Positions 1 through 10,292 of a stretch of DNA of 64,000 nucleotides are shown piece after piece. The notes beneath the pieces were generated by a model. It was not told the DNA's origin. It was given only the letters and a program-made list of their open reading frames with translations, and made no database searches. Position 1 is the first letter of the stretch. Every line of letters starts with the position of its first letter. The stretch spans positions 744,001 to 808,000 of the forward strand of contig OZ245887.1 of NCBI GenBank assembly GCA_965229545.1, given 5' to 3'. Origin of the DNA: Megaera sp965229545 (GTDB lineage: Bacteria > Pseudomonadota > Alphaproteobacteria > Rickettsiales > Rickettsiaceae). The position numbers and the translations under genes are program-made.

Positions 1-170
1 TAATTCAGATGGATCTGCTTTTGATAGTAATTCTTCGACTAATTTAGTATTTATATCTACTTCTTTTTCTGCTAATTTTTTTGCCATTTTTTCCTCTGTA
101 TTTAAGTTGCTTTTTTATAGTATCTCCTACTATATCCTTTTGCAACTTACACAAACTATATGACAGACTC
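1..170 (-). mobile_element. IS256-family element, 5' end only (runs off the window)
   Basis: The reverse complement of this stretch matches the left end of the IS256 copy at 23122, starting with the same GAGTCTGTCATATAG terminus (here ending at 170). It includes the transposase start codon at 85-87 and the first 29 or so codons (MAKKLAEKE...). The remainder lies outside the window. The element abuts the truncated histidine kinase directly and marks the point where that gene is broken. Confidence 0.85.
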
Positions 171-1299
171 GTTGAGGTAGATCTTCAAGTAATTTGACAT
201 TAGCTTCATCAGCTCTTGGTTTTACAAACCTGAGGCTTGATAAAGCCAGTTTGTTTAGGTCCAAGTCAATTAATTCTACTTTTAGCTTATCTACTGAAGC
301 TTTTGAAAAATCTAGAATATCATTTATTACACTTAATAGATGCTTTCCAGAATTATTTATATCATTTATATAATCTTTATATTGGGTGTTTTCTAATTTC
401 CCGTAAGTTTCAGATAAAATCATTTCTGAAAATCCGATAATTGCATTGAGTGGGGTGCGTAATTCATGGCTTACATTTGCGAGGAACTGAGTTTTAGCAG
501 AGCTTTCAGTTTCTGCTTTAATTTTTGCTTCTTCCAGTTCTCTATTAGTCTCAAATTGTTTATTGATAATTTTTTGAGCATAGTTTGTGTTATACATTAC
601 AATAATAAAAAACACTAAGAATATCACAATAAAAGTTATGAATATCCTCTTTTCAAGGTAAGCAATATTGTTCCATTGATCTGTTACATTAGTGGTAATT
701 TCGACAATACCGTCTACGCTAAATTCTCCGTTTTCAGAATCAATAATAGGAATATAAGTAATTATAAAGGATGTTTCATACTCTAATCCGTCTTGGTCAG
801 TAACGATTGCTCTTGAAACTAGCATATTTCTAGTTTTTCCCCTTATAGCCTCTATTAATGGGTTTTTAGCAAAATATGAAGATAAAAAATACTTATCTAA
901 AACTAGAATAAATTTATTGTATAGAGAAGCACTATCATTTAATCTAACATTTAAAAAATCATTAGATTGGCTTTCAATAAATTTTCTTCCGTTTTTATCG
1001 TATAAAGATATATTGCTCTTCAATTCCTCAAAAAATTGCGATGACTTTTGGGCAAACTCAATAAAATCTGGATCGGTCATTAATGATTCAAAGTCCTGGT
1101 TTTTTAGCTTAACTATAGCACTTTTATTGTGAGCCCATATTTTATGTTTGTATATTTCAGCGATTCTAGCATTCTGGTTAGAAATTTGTTTAATTACAAC
1201 TTCTTCTATCATGAAGTACCTATATAATACTATGTTGGCTATTATGTTTAAAAATAACCCAATAAATGATAATCTAATTATATGTTTATTCTGTATCAT
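171..1299 (-). pseudogene. sensor histidine kinase, truncated by IS256 (no ATPase domain)
   Basis: This is a membrane sensor kinase of two-component systems, resembling the PleC/hybrid kinases kept by rickettsiae. Visible parts are a first membrane helix (residues about 8-28), an extracytoplasmic sensor region (about 30-215), a second helix (about 219-238), a short coiled linker, and a HisKA dimerisation domain with the phospho-acceptor H278 in NVSHELRTPLNAIIGF. The gene stops at the IS256 end, about 100 residues after the H box, so the N, G1 and G2 boxes of the HATPase_c domain are missing. Without an ATP-binding domain it cannot autophosphorylate. The missing 3' part is not in this window. 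The chosen start at 1299 gives a good signal-anchor. Confidence 0.85.
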
Positions 1300-1566
1300 T
1301 TAACGATAAAGCTATAGTACTGTGGTTGATTAAAATTATTAATAATATTAAAATATCAGAGTCCTATTAATAGCTCTAGACTTAAAAAACAATACCCAAA
1401 AAAATTCTTTAGAAACGTATAAACAGTTGCAAACTAGTTGTTTAATCAAAAAATAATTTTTTAAATTGACTGTTGTGCTATATTGGCATATACAAAGTTA
1501 GTAGTTCAGAGTCAATTACAGCTTAAATTAGACGTTTTTTCAATTTTAAAGACCATTTACTCAAAT

Positions 1567-2811
1567 ATGAGTGTATTAAAAATTTTTACAGATTATCGGC
1601 ATTTGCAAATTTTTATTTTAGCAATTTTTAGTGCAATGCCTCTTGGTATATTATATAGGGTTATTTCAGCGTGGTTAACAGAAGAACAAATTGCTCTTGC
1701 AGTAATAACTACCTTTTCAATATCTAAAATATTTTATTCATTAAAATTCTTGTGGGCTCCTATTATTGATCAGATAAAGATACCGATATTAGGAGAAATT
1801 GGCCATAGAAAAAGTTGGATGATTTTATGTGCCAGTGCTTTAGCTTTTGTTTTATTTTTAATGAGTAAATTAGATCCAAAGAGCTCACTAGCCGAATTAT
1901 ATGTTCTGGTTATCGCTCTTGGGGTGCTGTCAGCTACGTTTGATATTATTTTTGACGCTTTTAGGATAGATATTTTAGAAAAGGAAATGCAAGCTATAGG
2001 TGCTGCAAATACTATATTTGGCTATAGAATAGGGTTAATAATAATATCTTCCGGTGCATTTTATTTCTCTGAGTTATACGGATGGACAAAAGTATTTTTT
2101 ATTATCTCACTTTCATATTGTGCTGTGGTCTTCTACATTTTATCACTGAATGAACCTACCATAATTCGTAATAAATTTAATGCTTTTTTCCTACATTCTT
2201 GGAAAGTAATGACCCTCGACCCATTTGTTGATTTTTTTAAAAGGGAAGGGGCAATTGCAATATTGCTTGCCATCATTTTCTTTAAGCTTGGTGATGCAAT
2301 GCTAGGCGTAGTAGCTATGCCCTTTTACCTTGAATTAGGTTTTACAAAAAGTGAAATTGGTTTTGTATCAGGAACATTTGGAGTATTTGCAACTATTGTG
2401 GGAACTTATCTTGGCGGTTACATAATGTACTGTATGGGTAGTTTCAGGGGAATGATAATAACTGCTATTGCTCAAAGTATTACTAATGCTTCTTTTATTT
2501 GGTTAAACCACATGGGCCATGATATTAATGCTTTTATGGTTGCAATTGCCATTGAAAATGTTGCCGGGGGTATGGGAGGTGGAGCTTTAGTGGGGTACTT
2601 AAGTGTTCTATGTAATAAAAAATTCTCGGCAACACAATATGCGTTATTTAGTAGTGCTTCCAGCTTATTTAGTCATACTATAGTCATTTATGGGGGAAGC
2701 ATAGTGGAATTAGTAGGATGGGATTTATACTTTCTTGGAACAATTATATTAGGTATTCCTGGTATTTTAATTCTTACATATTTAAAAAATAAATACGAGA
2801 ATAATAAGTAA
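1567..2811 (+). CDS. AmpG-like MFS permease
   Basis: A 12-helix major facilitator protein of about 414 residues, matching the AmpG muropeptide permease type. Family features are the early segment DYRHLQIFILAIFSAMPLG, the KFLWAPIIDQ loop and the GHRKSW motif. AmpG imports anhydro-muropeptides from the periplasm for cell-wall recycling. Rickettsiae carry several AmpG paralogues whose substrates are not all known, so the exact substrate is inferred. The open frame extends upstream to 1483 without a good start; the ATG at 1567 (MSVLKIFTDY) matches the family N terminus. The neighbour downstream is a murein carboxypeptidase, which fits a peptidoglycan role. Confidence 0.8.
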   Translation: MSVLKIFTDYRHLQIFILAIFSAMPLGILYRVISAWLTEEQIALAVITTFSISKIFYSLKFLWAPIIDQIKIPILGEIGHRKSWMILCASALAFVLFLMSKLDPKSSLAELYVLVIALGVLSATFDIIFDAFRIDILEKEMQAIGAANTIFGYRIGLIIISSGAFYFSELYGWTKVFFIISLSYCAVVFYILSLNEPTIIRNKFNAFFLHSWKVMTLDPFVDFFKREGAIAILLAIIFFKLGDAMLGVVAMPFYLELGFTKSEIGFVSGTFGVFATIVGTYLGGYIMYCMGSFRGMIITAIAQSITNASFIWLNHMGHDINAFMVAIAIENVAGGMGGGALVGYLSVLCNKKFSATQYALFSSASSLFSHTIVIYGGSIVELVGWDLYFLGTIILGIPGILILTYLKNKYENNK

Positions 2812-2901
2812 TTTATTTTTCTGTAAAAAAAATGTGCGTTAGGATAATTCTTTACAAAGATTAATTTTAAACTTTAAAAATATGGGAGAACTGCAATCTT
2901 T

Positions 2902-3807
2902 ATGCTGTTAAAATTTAAATTTTTTATAGCTATACCTGTTTTTCTAGTTGTTTTTAGCATGCAACTGAATACCTCAGAAGCGGCTAGAAAAAAATCACAA
3001 ACAAGAACTAGTGGACCGATTCAAACAAGTTTGATAGTAGATGGTAAAACTGGAAAGATATTACATTCCCGTAACCAAAATGTAAAGGTTTATCCTGCTT
3101 CTCTTACTAAAGTTATGACTTTATACATGTTATTTGAAGCATTAGAAAAAGGTAAATTTTCCTTGAATGATAAATTATATGTATCTCCGAACGCTACAAA
3201 AGCTCATCCATCTAAATTACATTTAAAAGCGGGGGAACAAATCAGTGTCAGAGAGGCAATACTTGCATTAATTGTTAAATCTGCAAATGATGCAGCTATA
3301 GTTGTAGCTGAAAATGTGGCCGGTTCCGAACAAAAATTTGCTAAACTAATGAATATACGTGCAAAACAATTAGGGATGAAAAATAGTTTTTTTACCAATG
3401 CTTCAGGCTGGCATCATCCTGATCAAAAAACTACTCCGATTGATTTAGCTAAACTATCTATCGCCATTAAGAGGGATTTTCCTCAATATTACGGTTTTTT
3501 TGCAAAAACAAGTTTTAAATTTAAAGGTAAACAAATAAATGGTCATAATAGGCTTACAGCTAATTATCCCGGGGCAGAGGGTCTTAAAACCGGTTTTACG
3601 AATCCAGCTGGATGTAATTTAATTACGGTTGCTACAAGAAATGGCCAAACCCTCGTAGGAGTTGTCACAGGTAGTAGTAAAGCTATCCATCGGGATAGGA
3701 AAATGGCAAGTTTACTTGATAGGCATTTTGGCATAAAAAACGATACTGTGAAAATCAAAAAAGTAGCAAAAAGCAAACTAAAACTAGCAACTTCCAAAGA
3801 AAGATAA
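2902..3807 (+). CDS. dacF: D-alanyl-D-alanine carboxypeptidase (low-molecular-mass PBP)
   Basis: A serine-type carboxypeptidase that trims the terminal D-Ala from peptidoglycan side chains in the periplasm. All three active-site motifs are visible: S67-L-T-K70 with the nucleophile serine, S127-A-N129, and K229-T-G231. An N-terminal signal peptide (about 1-28) precedes the catalytic domain. At 301 residues it lacks the PBP5 C-terminal beta domain and ends in a Lys-rich tail rather than a clear amphipathic anchor. This short form is common in rickettsiae. The choice between dacA, dacC and dacF is uncertain; peptidase S11 membership is not. Confidence 0.9.
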   Translation: MLLKFKFFIAIPVFLVVFSMQLNTSEAARKKSQTRTSGPIQTSLIVDGKTGKILHSRNQNVKVYPASLTKVMTLYMLFEALEKGKFSLNDKLYVSPNATKAHPSKLHLKAGEQISVREAILALIVKSANDAAIVVAENVAGSEQKFAKLMNIRAKQLGMKNSFFTNASGWHHPDQKTTPIDLAKLSIAIKRDFPQYYGFFAKTSFKFKGKQINGHNRLTANYPGAEGLKTGFTNPAGCNLITVATRNGQTLVGVVTGSSKAIHRDRKMASLLDRHFGIKNDTVKIKKVAKSKLKLATSKER

Positions 3808-3854
3808 GGATAGTTAAACTCTTCTTTTTGTTGTAACAAAAATTTTATGTAAAA

Positions 3855-3995
3855 ATGGAAAAAGTAAAAGAAAGTGTTGCTTTAAGCAAAAGTAAGAAAG
3901 AAGATAAGATTTCAAGGCTTTCTTTAGCCCTTAAAAATAACTTATTAAGAAGAAAATTAAAAAGCACTTCCAGGAAGCATGAAACCCTAAAATAA
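3855..3995 (+). CDS. small basic protein of unknown function (46 aa)
   Basis: A 46-codon frame opening 47 bases after the carboxypeptidase gene, on the same strand. About a third of the residues are Lys or Arg, with a central LALKNNLLRRKL segment that could form an amphipathic helix. No signal peptide or known domain is recognised and no strong Shine-Dalgarno is visible. Small Lys-rich proteins of this kind occur in Rickettsia genomes, but I cannot assign a family. The 290 bases after it, up to the rluB stop, hold nothing I can identify. Confidence 0.4.
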   Translation: MEKVKESVALSKSKKEDKISRLSLALKNNLLRRKLKSTSRKHETLK

Positions 3996-4287
3996 ATAAC
4001 ATAACTTTCTTCTTGATTTATTGGATTTTGTTATAAAAACTATATAACTGCCATGGTAGGGAAGAAACATCTCACCCATTAAGTGCAAAGAATCAGTAAA
4101 TAGTAAATTGGATAATCTATTTTAAGGTTAAGTGTTTTCCCTAATAAGGTTAATAAGTGTGTATCTGGGTATGTTTGATATTACTTAAGTTAGGGGATAG
4201 GGAGAATAAAGGAGAGAGAATAATAAACAGAATTATCTTTAGTTTAGGGGATATTAAGTAAAGAAAATGAAGAGAAGCATTCTGAAG

Positions 4288-5007
4288 TTATAAGCACAAT
4301 GATTTTATTCTAACTTCCTTGAACTCTCCTGGTTTTAATTTACCTAGTTCGTATTTACCGTATTTGATTCTAATCAAACGGTTTACTTTCAAAGAAAAAT
4401 ATTCAAAAACCTTTCTAATTTCCCGATTTTTTCCTTCAGTTAATATTACTTCAAACCATGAATTTGTTGCACCTTCGGAAATTAATCTGATCGATTTTGG
4501 GTTATAAGTTATATTATCAATTGTTAATGGACGGGTTTTGTTCTGTGTTATATAGGTAATTAAACTTGAAATTTTACCATATGCACGTACTTTGTAGACT
4601 CTGGCAATATTGCTTCTCGGAGATTCAAGCTCTTTAACTAAAGTACCATTATTTGTAAGTAATAACAGGCCTTCACTGTTTAGATCCAACCTCCCTACGG
4701 AAATTACCCGCGGTAAATAAGGCTTCAACGCTTCGAAAACTGTTGGTCTGTTTTGAGGGTCTTGGTGAGTGGTAATCAAGCCAACCGGTTTATAATACAC
4801 CCAAAGCCTTGTTTGCTCTACTAGGTTTATTATTTTTCCCTCTACCTCTACGACTTTTTCTGGAGTAACGGTGATTACTGGAGTGGTGATGATTTTTCCA
4901 TCTATTTTGACTCGACCTTGAAGGATCATTTTTTCAGCGTGCCGCCTTGAACAAGCTCCAGCCGTAGCAATAAATTTTGCTATTCGACCGGAAGTAAATT
5001 TGTTCAT
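4288..5007 (-). CDS. rluB: 23S rRNA pseudouridine synthase, RsuA/RluB family
   Basis: A 239-residue enzyme of the RluB/RluE/RsuA family, which isomerises uridine in rRNA. An S4 RNA-binding domain occupies about residues 5-50 (RIAKFIATAGACSRRHAE). The catalytic domain follows, with the signature GRLDLNSEGLLLLTNNG carrying the catalytic Asp. The sequence fits RluB, which modifies 23S rRNA helix 90, better than RluE because it retains an S4 domain. It starts 3 bases after the leuS stop, so it is the last gene of a DUF3576-leuS-rluB operon. Confidence 0.9.
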   Translation of the reverse strand: MNKFTSGRIAKFIATAGACSRRHAEKMILQGRVKIDGKIITTPVITVTPEKVVEVEGKIINLVEQTRLWVYYKPVGLITTHQDPQNRPTVFEALKPYLPRVISVGRLDLNSEGLLLLTNNGTLVKELESPRSNIARVYKVRAYGKISSLITYITQNKTRPLTIDNITYNPKSIRLISEGATNSWFEVILTEGKNREIRKVFEYFSLKVNRLIRIKYGKYELGKLKPGEFKEVRIKSLCL

Positions 5008-5010
5008 AAA

Positions 5011-7545
5011 CTACACTACAATGTTAACTATTTTTTGTGGGACAATAATAAATTTTTTGATTTCTCTATCGTTGATATATTTTTGAATAGCTGGTAGGTT
5101 GATGACAATCTTTTTAATTTCTTCTTGGTTTGCATTAACAGAAAAATCATAAGTTGCCCTGAGCGTGCCATTAATTTGTATAGCCATTGTGTAGCTGCTA
5201 ACTTGCAACTTTGATTCGTCAAAGCTAGGCCAGCTAGTTTTATATAAAGGAATATCATTACCAATTTTTTGCCAAAGCTCCTCAGTAATATGGGGAATAA
5301 AAGGGTTCAGTAATTGGATAACAGTTTTAATACCGAAATAACTATTAGTTAGATCCCCTGAATCCTTAGAAACTTCATCTGAAATATGATTAAATAATTC
5401 ACGAATTCTGGCAATTGCTTTGTTTAAACGATAGGCTAGAATATCTTCTGTAACGTTTTTTATAGTAGCATGAATCTGGCTATTAAGTTCGTTATTATTT
5501 TTACTATTTGACTCACCTTTTTTTAATGAATTAAATATTCTGTCAGTTTGGGTAGTGAGTTTGGCAATAAATTTTTTACATCCGTCAATTCCGGCCTTAG
5601 ACCATTCTAAATCTCTTTCAGCTGGACTATCAGAAAGAACAAATATTCTAATAGCATCTGCTCCATGAGTTTCAAGCATGAGGTCAAGGTCAATAACATT
5701 ATTTTTAGATTTGCTCATTTTTTCGAGCTTACCTTCATAAACTTCTTCTCCTGTTATTTTATGAAAAAATTTACCATTTTTTGTTTCAACCTCGCTTGGG
5801 TATAGCCATTTTCCGGATTTATCTTTATAAGTGATATGTAAAACCATACCTTGTGTTAAAAGGTTTTTAAACGGCTCACGGATATTTAAATATCCGATAT
5901 CAGCCATCGCTTTAGTAAAAAACCTAGCATATAGTAAGTGTAGTATGGCATGCTCTACTCCTCCTATATACTGATCCACAGGTAGCCAATAATCACAACT
6001 TTTTGTGTCAACCATTTCGTTGCTGTGAATATTACAAAAACGGGCAAAATACCACGATGATTCAAAGAAAGTATCAAACGTATCAGTTTCACGGGTTGCT
6101 TTGCCTTTGCATTTAGGGCAATCTACATGTTTCCAGGATGGATGATGTTCCAGAGGATTTCCTGGTTTTTCAAAGTTGACATCTTTAGGTAGCTCTACCG
6201 GCAATTCGTTAACTGGAACCGGCAGAGTACCGCATTTTTTACAGTAAATTATAGGAATAGGAGATCCCCAATATCTTTGTCTCGACATTCCCCAATCTCG
6301 GAGGCGATAATTAATTTGGCGAGTGCCAATACCAAGTTCTTCAAATTTGTTTATAACTTTTTCTCTTGCGTCTTTTACCGTCATACCAGTTAAAAATGAA
6401 GAATTAATTATTATATCATCTTCTTTGTAAAGGTATGCTTGAGAAGTTAAATCAATATCGCCGTCTTTGGAAGTAGCAATTTGTCTTACAGATAAGTTTT
6501 TTGTGTTCTGGCTTAGCTCAAAATCTCTTTGATCATGTGCAGGACATCCATAAATCGCACCACTGCCGTAATCCATTAAAACAAAGTTCGCAATTATAAT
6601 CGGCAATTTAATATCCTTCTCAAAAGGATGGGCGGCAAACAAACCGGTAAACACAGCTTCTTTTTCAGCTTTTTCTATATCCGATTCAGCTGTAGAATTA
6701 TGGATGCATTTATCAATAAATTGTTTTATTTCTTCAGTATGTTTAATTTCCTCAATAAATGGGTGGTTATAAGCTAGTGCTACAAATGTTGCCCCAAAAA
6801 TTGCTTCCGGTGTGGTGGTATATACTTCAATTTTTTGGTCATTATCTACCACATTAAAGTGGAAACTTGCGCCTTGGGATTTATCAATCCAGTTTTTTTG
6901 CATTATCTTGACCTTATCCGGCCAACCCTCTAAACTATCAATATCTTTTAATAATTCCTCATTATATTTTGTAATTTTTAGAAACCATTGTTTCAAGTAT
7001 TTTTTTTCAACTAACGCCCCTGATCTCCATCCCCGTCCATTTTCTACTTGTTCATTAGCGAGTACTGTTTGATCAACAGGATCCCAGTTAACAATAGATT
7101 CCTTCTGATAAGCTAAACCTTTATTGAATAAATCAATAAAAAATTTTTGTTCATACTTGTAATAACTCGAATCGCAGGTAGTAAGCTCCCTTTTCCAGTC
7201 ATAAGAAAGCCCGATAGCTTTTAGTTGCTTTTTCATTACGTCAATATTAGAGTAAGTCCAAGCTCCCGGATGTAATTTGTTAGCAATTGCCGCATTTTCA
7301 GCCGGCAAGCCAAAAGCATCCCAACCCATAGGATGAAGAACATTATAGCCTTTAGCTCTGAAAAAACGAGCAATTACGTCTCCAATAGAATAGTTACGCA
7401 AATGTCCGACATGGCATTTTCCTGAAGGATAAGGCCACATTTCAAGAACATAATATTTATGTTTTTGGGAATTGTTATCTGTAATAAAGGCATCGCCATC
7501 GTCCCAGGCTTTTTGCCATTTTTCTTCTATTTCTTTTATATTCAT
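5011..7545 (-). CDS. leuS: leucyl-tRNA synthetase
   Basis: Class I aminoacyl-tRNA synthetase charging tRNA-Leu. The 844-residue length is normal for bacterial LeuRS. The HIGH-type motif is HVGH at 45-48 (YPSGKCHVGHLRN), followed by the zinc and CP1 editing regions (TTPEAIFGATFVAL) and the KMSKS loop near residue 610 (LEKMSKSKNNV). The C-terminal tRNA-binding domain is complete. It sits 12 bases downstream of the DUF3576 gene and 3 bases upstream of rluB on the same strand. Confidence 0.97.
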   Translation of the reverse strand: MNIKEIEEKWQKAWDDGDAFITDNNSQKHKYYVLEMWPYPSGKCHVGHLRNYSIGDVIARFFRAKGYNVLHPMGWDAFGLPAENAAIANKLHPGAWTYSNIDVMKKQLKAIGLSYDWKRELTTCDSSYYKYEQKFFIDLFNKGLAYQKESIVNWDPVDQTVLANEQVENGRGWRSGALVEKKYLKQWFLKITKYNEELLKDIDSLEGWPDKVKIMQKNWIDKSQGASFHFNVVDNDQKIEVYTTTPEAIFGATFVALAYNHPFIEEIKHTEEIKQFIDKCIHNSTAESDIEKAEKEAVFTGLFAAHPFEKDIKLPIIIANFVLMDYGSGAIYGCPAHDQRDFELSQNTKNLSVRQIATSKDGDIDLTSQAYLYKEDDIIINSSFLTGMTVKDAREKVINKFEELGIGTRQINYRLRDWGMSRQRYWGSPIPIIYCKKCGTLPVPVNELPVELPKDVNFEKPGNPLEHHPSWKHVDCPKCKGKATRETDTFDTFFESSWYFARFCNIHSNEMVDTKSCDYWLPVDQYIGGVEHAILHLLYARFFTKAMADIGYLNIREPFKNLLTQGMVLHITYKDKSGKWLYPSEVETKNGKFFHKITGEEVYEGKLEKMSKSKNNVIDLDLMLETHGADAIRIFVLSDSPAERDLEWSKAGIDGCKKFIAKLTTQTDRIFNSLKKGESNSKNNNELNSQIHATIKNVTEDILAYRLNKAIARIRELFNHISDEVSKDSGDLTNSYFGIKTVIQLLNPFIPHITEELWQKIGNDIPLYKTSWPSFDESKLQVSSYTMAIQINGTLRATYDFSVNANQEEIKKIVINLPAIQKYINDREIKKFIIVPQKIVNIVV

Positions 7546-7557
7546 AGGAATATATGA

Positions 7558-8055
7558 TTATCTATCTGCTTGGTATAAAGCTCTTGCTTTTCTAATTATT
7601 TTATCTTCTAGAATACTGCCAATAGCAGACTCTTTATATTCTGTAGACCACTTATTCCCGATTTTGGTGCGTTCATAGGCTTTAACGTCTACTGCTTCAG
7701 AGCTTATAACTTCATCCTTAAGGAAAACATTTATTTTAAACTGGGTATTAGGTTGTCCTTTAGGACTATACCATTCGGTAATTATTACTCCCCCAATACT
7801 ATCTGCTGAAGTTAACGGTGCAAAATCAAGTACGTCTAAAGCTGCTTGATAAAGATATTTGTTTACATTGCCAACCTTGGATTTTGTAGCAGTACTTTTG
7901 GTTTTACCTGGTCTAAAAACAATCCCTTCTCCTTGAAGTAGAGAGCCTATCTCGTCCATCTCTGTTTCAACTCTTGATTTTGGATAGTCTCCAGCTAAAC
8001 TAGAAGTTACATATGTTAGTAATACAAATAAAAATGAGAAAGACTTAAGTTTCAT
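7558..8055 (-). CDS. DUF3576 protein, exported
   Basis: A 165-residue protein with an N-terminal signal peptide (about 1-21, cleavage after SSLAG or nearby). The mature part matches the alphaproteobacterial DUF3576 family, which is habitually encoded directly upstream of leuS, as here. Family members are predicted periplasmic or lipoprotein-like; this copy shows no obvious lipobox cysteine. Function is unknown. The position at the head of the leuS operon and the typical length support the call. Confidence 0.8.
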   Translation of the reverse strand: MKLKSFSFLFVLLTYVTSSLAGDYPKSRVETEMDEIGSLLQGEGIVFRPGKTKSTATKSKVGNVNKYLYQAALDVLDFAPLTSADSIGGVIITEWYSPKGQPNTQFKINVFLKDEVISSEAVDVKAYERTKIGNKWSTEYKESAIGSILEDKIIRKARALYQADR

Positions 8056-8168
8056 AGTAATAAATAAATTATAGTTTAATTAAAGCTTTGGGGTGCATTA
8101 ATATTAGGAATATAGTGTTTTTTATAAATAATACAACTAAAAAGGGGAAGAAAAAAGCAGTATTGTTA

Positions 8169-9395
8169 TTAATTCCTTATTAATTCCTTTGAGCGTATCT
8201 TAATCATTTCTACTCCTGGTTGGTTAAAAGGGTTAACTTTTATTAAATGGCCAATTGTAATTATTTCGAGCATTAAGTGGCATACTATTGCTCCAAAAGA
8301 TTCGGCTGATAATTCTTTTAAGATAACGCTTCTTATAGGTAACTTTTTTACGCTAAGGGCGTTTATGGTTGCAGTAAAATTTGCTTTATTAATATCAGGT
8401 AATTCTTTATGGGCTAAATATCCGAGTTTATTTAAATTACTTGTTTTATATTCTCTTACTTTTTCGTTAAACTTTTCTATGTAAAAAAAACTGAAATACT
8501 TATCTTGTGGTCCTTCTAAATATAGCTGTAGCATACTATGTTGGTCGTTTGGTCCTAGACCTTTTAGGGGTGTATAACCTTTACCATCTTTACCTAAAGA
8601 TTCGGCAATAATTTGCGAATACCATTCTAAAAATGGCAAAAACCTTTGGAGATAACCAATATTTACTAATGTGTTTTTATTGGAATAATAGATGGAACTT
8701 GCGCTTAACATGGCTTTGCTTTCAATTAAACTAGTGCAAAAATCATCGATAACCGTGTTTGCGCCCGAAAGATAAGAGACCATATCACATCCTGCGATCA
8801 ACCCAACTAAAAGAGAAACAGAAGAAAGGCCTGAATATCTTCCACTAATCCCTTCGTGATGAGGAATTAATGCTGCACCGATTTCCATAGCTATATCTTT
8901 TAATATACCGGAGTTAGGGTTAGTAATAAAAAATGATCGCAAACCAATATCTGTAATGTTATTTTTCTTATATTCTCTTAGTAAACATCCCACTAATGCA
9001 TTAGTTTCTAGTGTTTCTCCAGAATTGCTAATTGCAATAAAGGCAGTATTTTTTATCTCTACAGTCTCCATAAGATCGGCAAAGAAAAAAGGATCAGTAT
9101 TATTTAAAAAATGTATTTTAGGGGAATTGTAATCTTGTCCTAGAAAACTTACCAGCATCTGAGGGTTAAGTGTGGCCCCTCCCATACTAATAACAATTAG
9201 GTCAGAAAATTTATTTCTAATATTAGTGGCTACAGCAACAAGGTTCCGAATGAGAACCTCCGGTTCATGCTTTTTGAAAATCTGATAATAAGAATTACCA
9301 GATTCTATATTATTTACTATCACCTTTGATGCAGAAGATAACAAATTATTATCTTGTTTCCGGGAATCCAAATTATAATATTCTATTTCGTGCAT
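8169..9395 (-). CDS. pgi: glucose-6-phosphate isomerase
   Basis: Converts glucose-6-phosphate and fructose-6-phosphate. The SIS-fold sugar-binding segment AISNSGETLETNALVG and the second Pgi signature, GPNDQHSMLQLYLEGP, are intact. At 408 residues it is shorter than E. coli Pgi (about 550) and resembles the compact alphaproteobacterial type. Most Rickettsia lack glycolysis, so an intact pgi suggests retention of sugar-phosphate interconversion, perhaps for LPS or other envelope sugars. It is monocistronic here, with 113 bases to the DUF3576 start. Confidence 0.88.
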   Translation of the reverse strand: MHEIEYYNLDSRKQDNNLLSSASKVIVNNIESGNSYYQIFKKHEPEVLIRNLVAVATNIRNKFSDLIVISMGGATLNPQMLVSFLGQDYNSPKIHFLNNTDPFFFADLMETVEIKNTAFIAISNSGETLETNALVGCLLREYKKNNITDIGLRSFFITNPNSGILKDIAMEIGAALIPHHEGISGRYSGLSSVSLLVGLIAGCDMVSYLSGANTVIDDFCTSLIESKAMLSASSIYYSNKNTLVNIGYLQRFLPFLEWYSQIIAESLGKDGKGYTPLKGLGPNDQHSMLQLYLEGPQDKYFSFFYIEKFNEKVREYKTSNLNKLGYLAHKELPDINKANFTATINALSVKKLPIRSVILKELSAESFGAIVCHLMLEIITIGHLIKVNPFNQPGVEMIKIRSKELIRN

Positions 9396-9445
9396 ATTCA
9401 GTGCTATTTTGTGGGTAATTTATACTAGAAAGACAAGTAATATTA

Positions 9446-10260
9446 TTATCTACCTAAATTAAGTTTTTTCAGGAGCCAATTTGTATTAATTCCAATTTCT
9501 TTAAAAGCAGTTTTCCATTTTTCTGCCTTCTGGGGAATTTGACTAGAGGAGGGAAATGGATCATTACTAGCAATTATTACTCTATTGTTAGAAGTTAAAT
9601 TGGTGGTATTGTTAAAAGTTTTCTTATATAATTCTGATTCTAATTGATAATATTTGTTTTTTTACCGAACCCATTAACACTTACTATACCTGTTTTTGTT
9701 AAAATTCTTTTGACATTAGAGGGAAAGTCTAAAGTTAGGAAAGATGAAGGGACATAATCTTCCGTAACAGCGTCAATAAATATTAAATCATAACTTTTAG
9801 CTTTTGCTTTTTGAACAAACTCTAAGCCATCTTCAATAAATACCTTAACATTAGCGGTTGGTTTGAACAAGAAATAGTTTTCAGCAATAGCAGCTACCTC
9901 TTTATCAACTTCTACAATATCAATTTGCGTGTTAGGTAACAATTTAATCAACGCATTTGGTAAACTGCCGCCACCAAGCCCTATAATCAGAACTTTTTGT
10001 GGATTTGGGCTAAGGTATAAGGTAGCAAGCATCATTTTAGAGCAATCAAAAACTAATAAATTTGGGTTATCTAGTTTCATGCAACTTTGAACAATATTGC
10101 TTGGAGGTTTTAGGAACGATAAGCACCGCTCATTATTTGTTTCATATACCCACTTTGAACCGTAGTTATTTGAAGTATGGTAAATGATTGAGGATGATGC
10201 AGTTACGGGTAAATGATAAGATATCAGTACTATTAAAGCTATCCATGACCTGAAATCCAT
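9446..10260 (-). pseudogene. spermidine synthase-like methyltransferase-fold protein, frameshifted
   Basis: The first frame (10260 to 9640, 206 aa) has a signal-peptide-like N terminus and then a SpeE-type Rossmann core: VLIIGLGGGSLPNAL (motif I), DIVEVDKEV (acidic nucleotide-site residue) and YDLIFIDAV. It then hits a run of seven A on the coding strand (FGKK...) and stops. Adding one A restores the frame through YYQLESELYKK to a stop at 9446, giving about 270 residues. The N-terminal beta domain of true spermidine synthases is absent. The homopolymer indel could be decay, slippage or a sequencing error. The protein may be a SpeE-like protein of unknown substrate rather than a polyamine enzyme. 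Confidence 0.75.
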
Positions 10261-10292
10261 AGTAATGACTCTTACAATATTATTTCGTGCTG

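Noticed and set aside
4000..4287. Possible small RNA between the small basic gene and rluB
   Set aside because: No clear hairpin with a T run and no promoter pair could be supported by eye.
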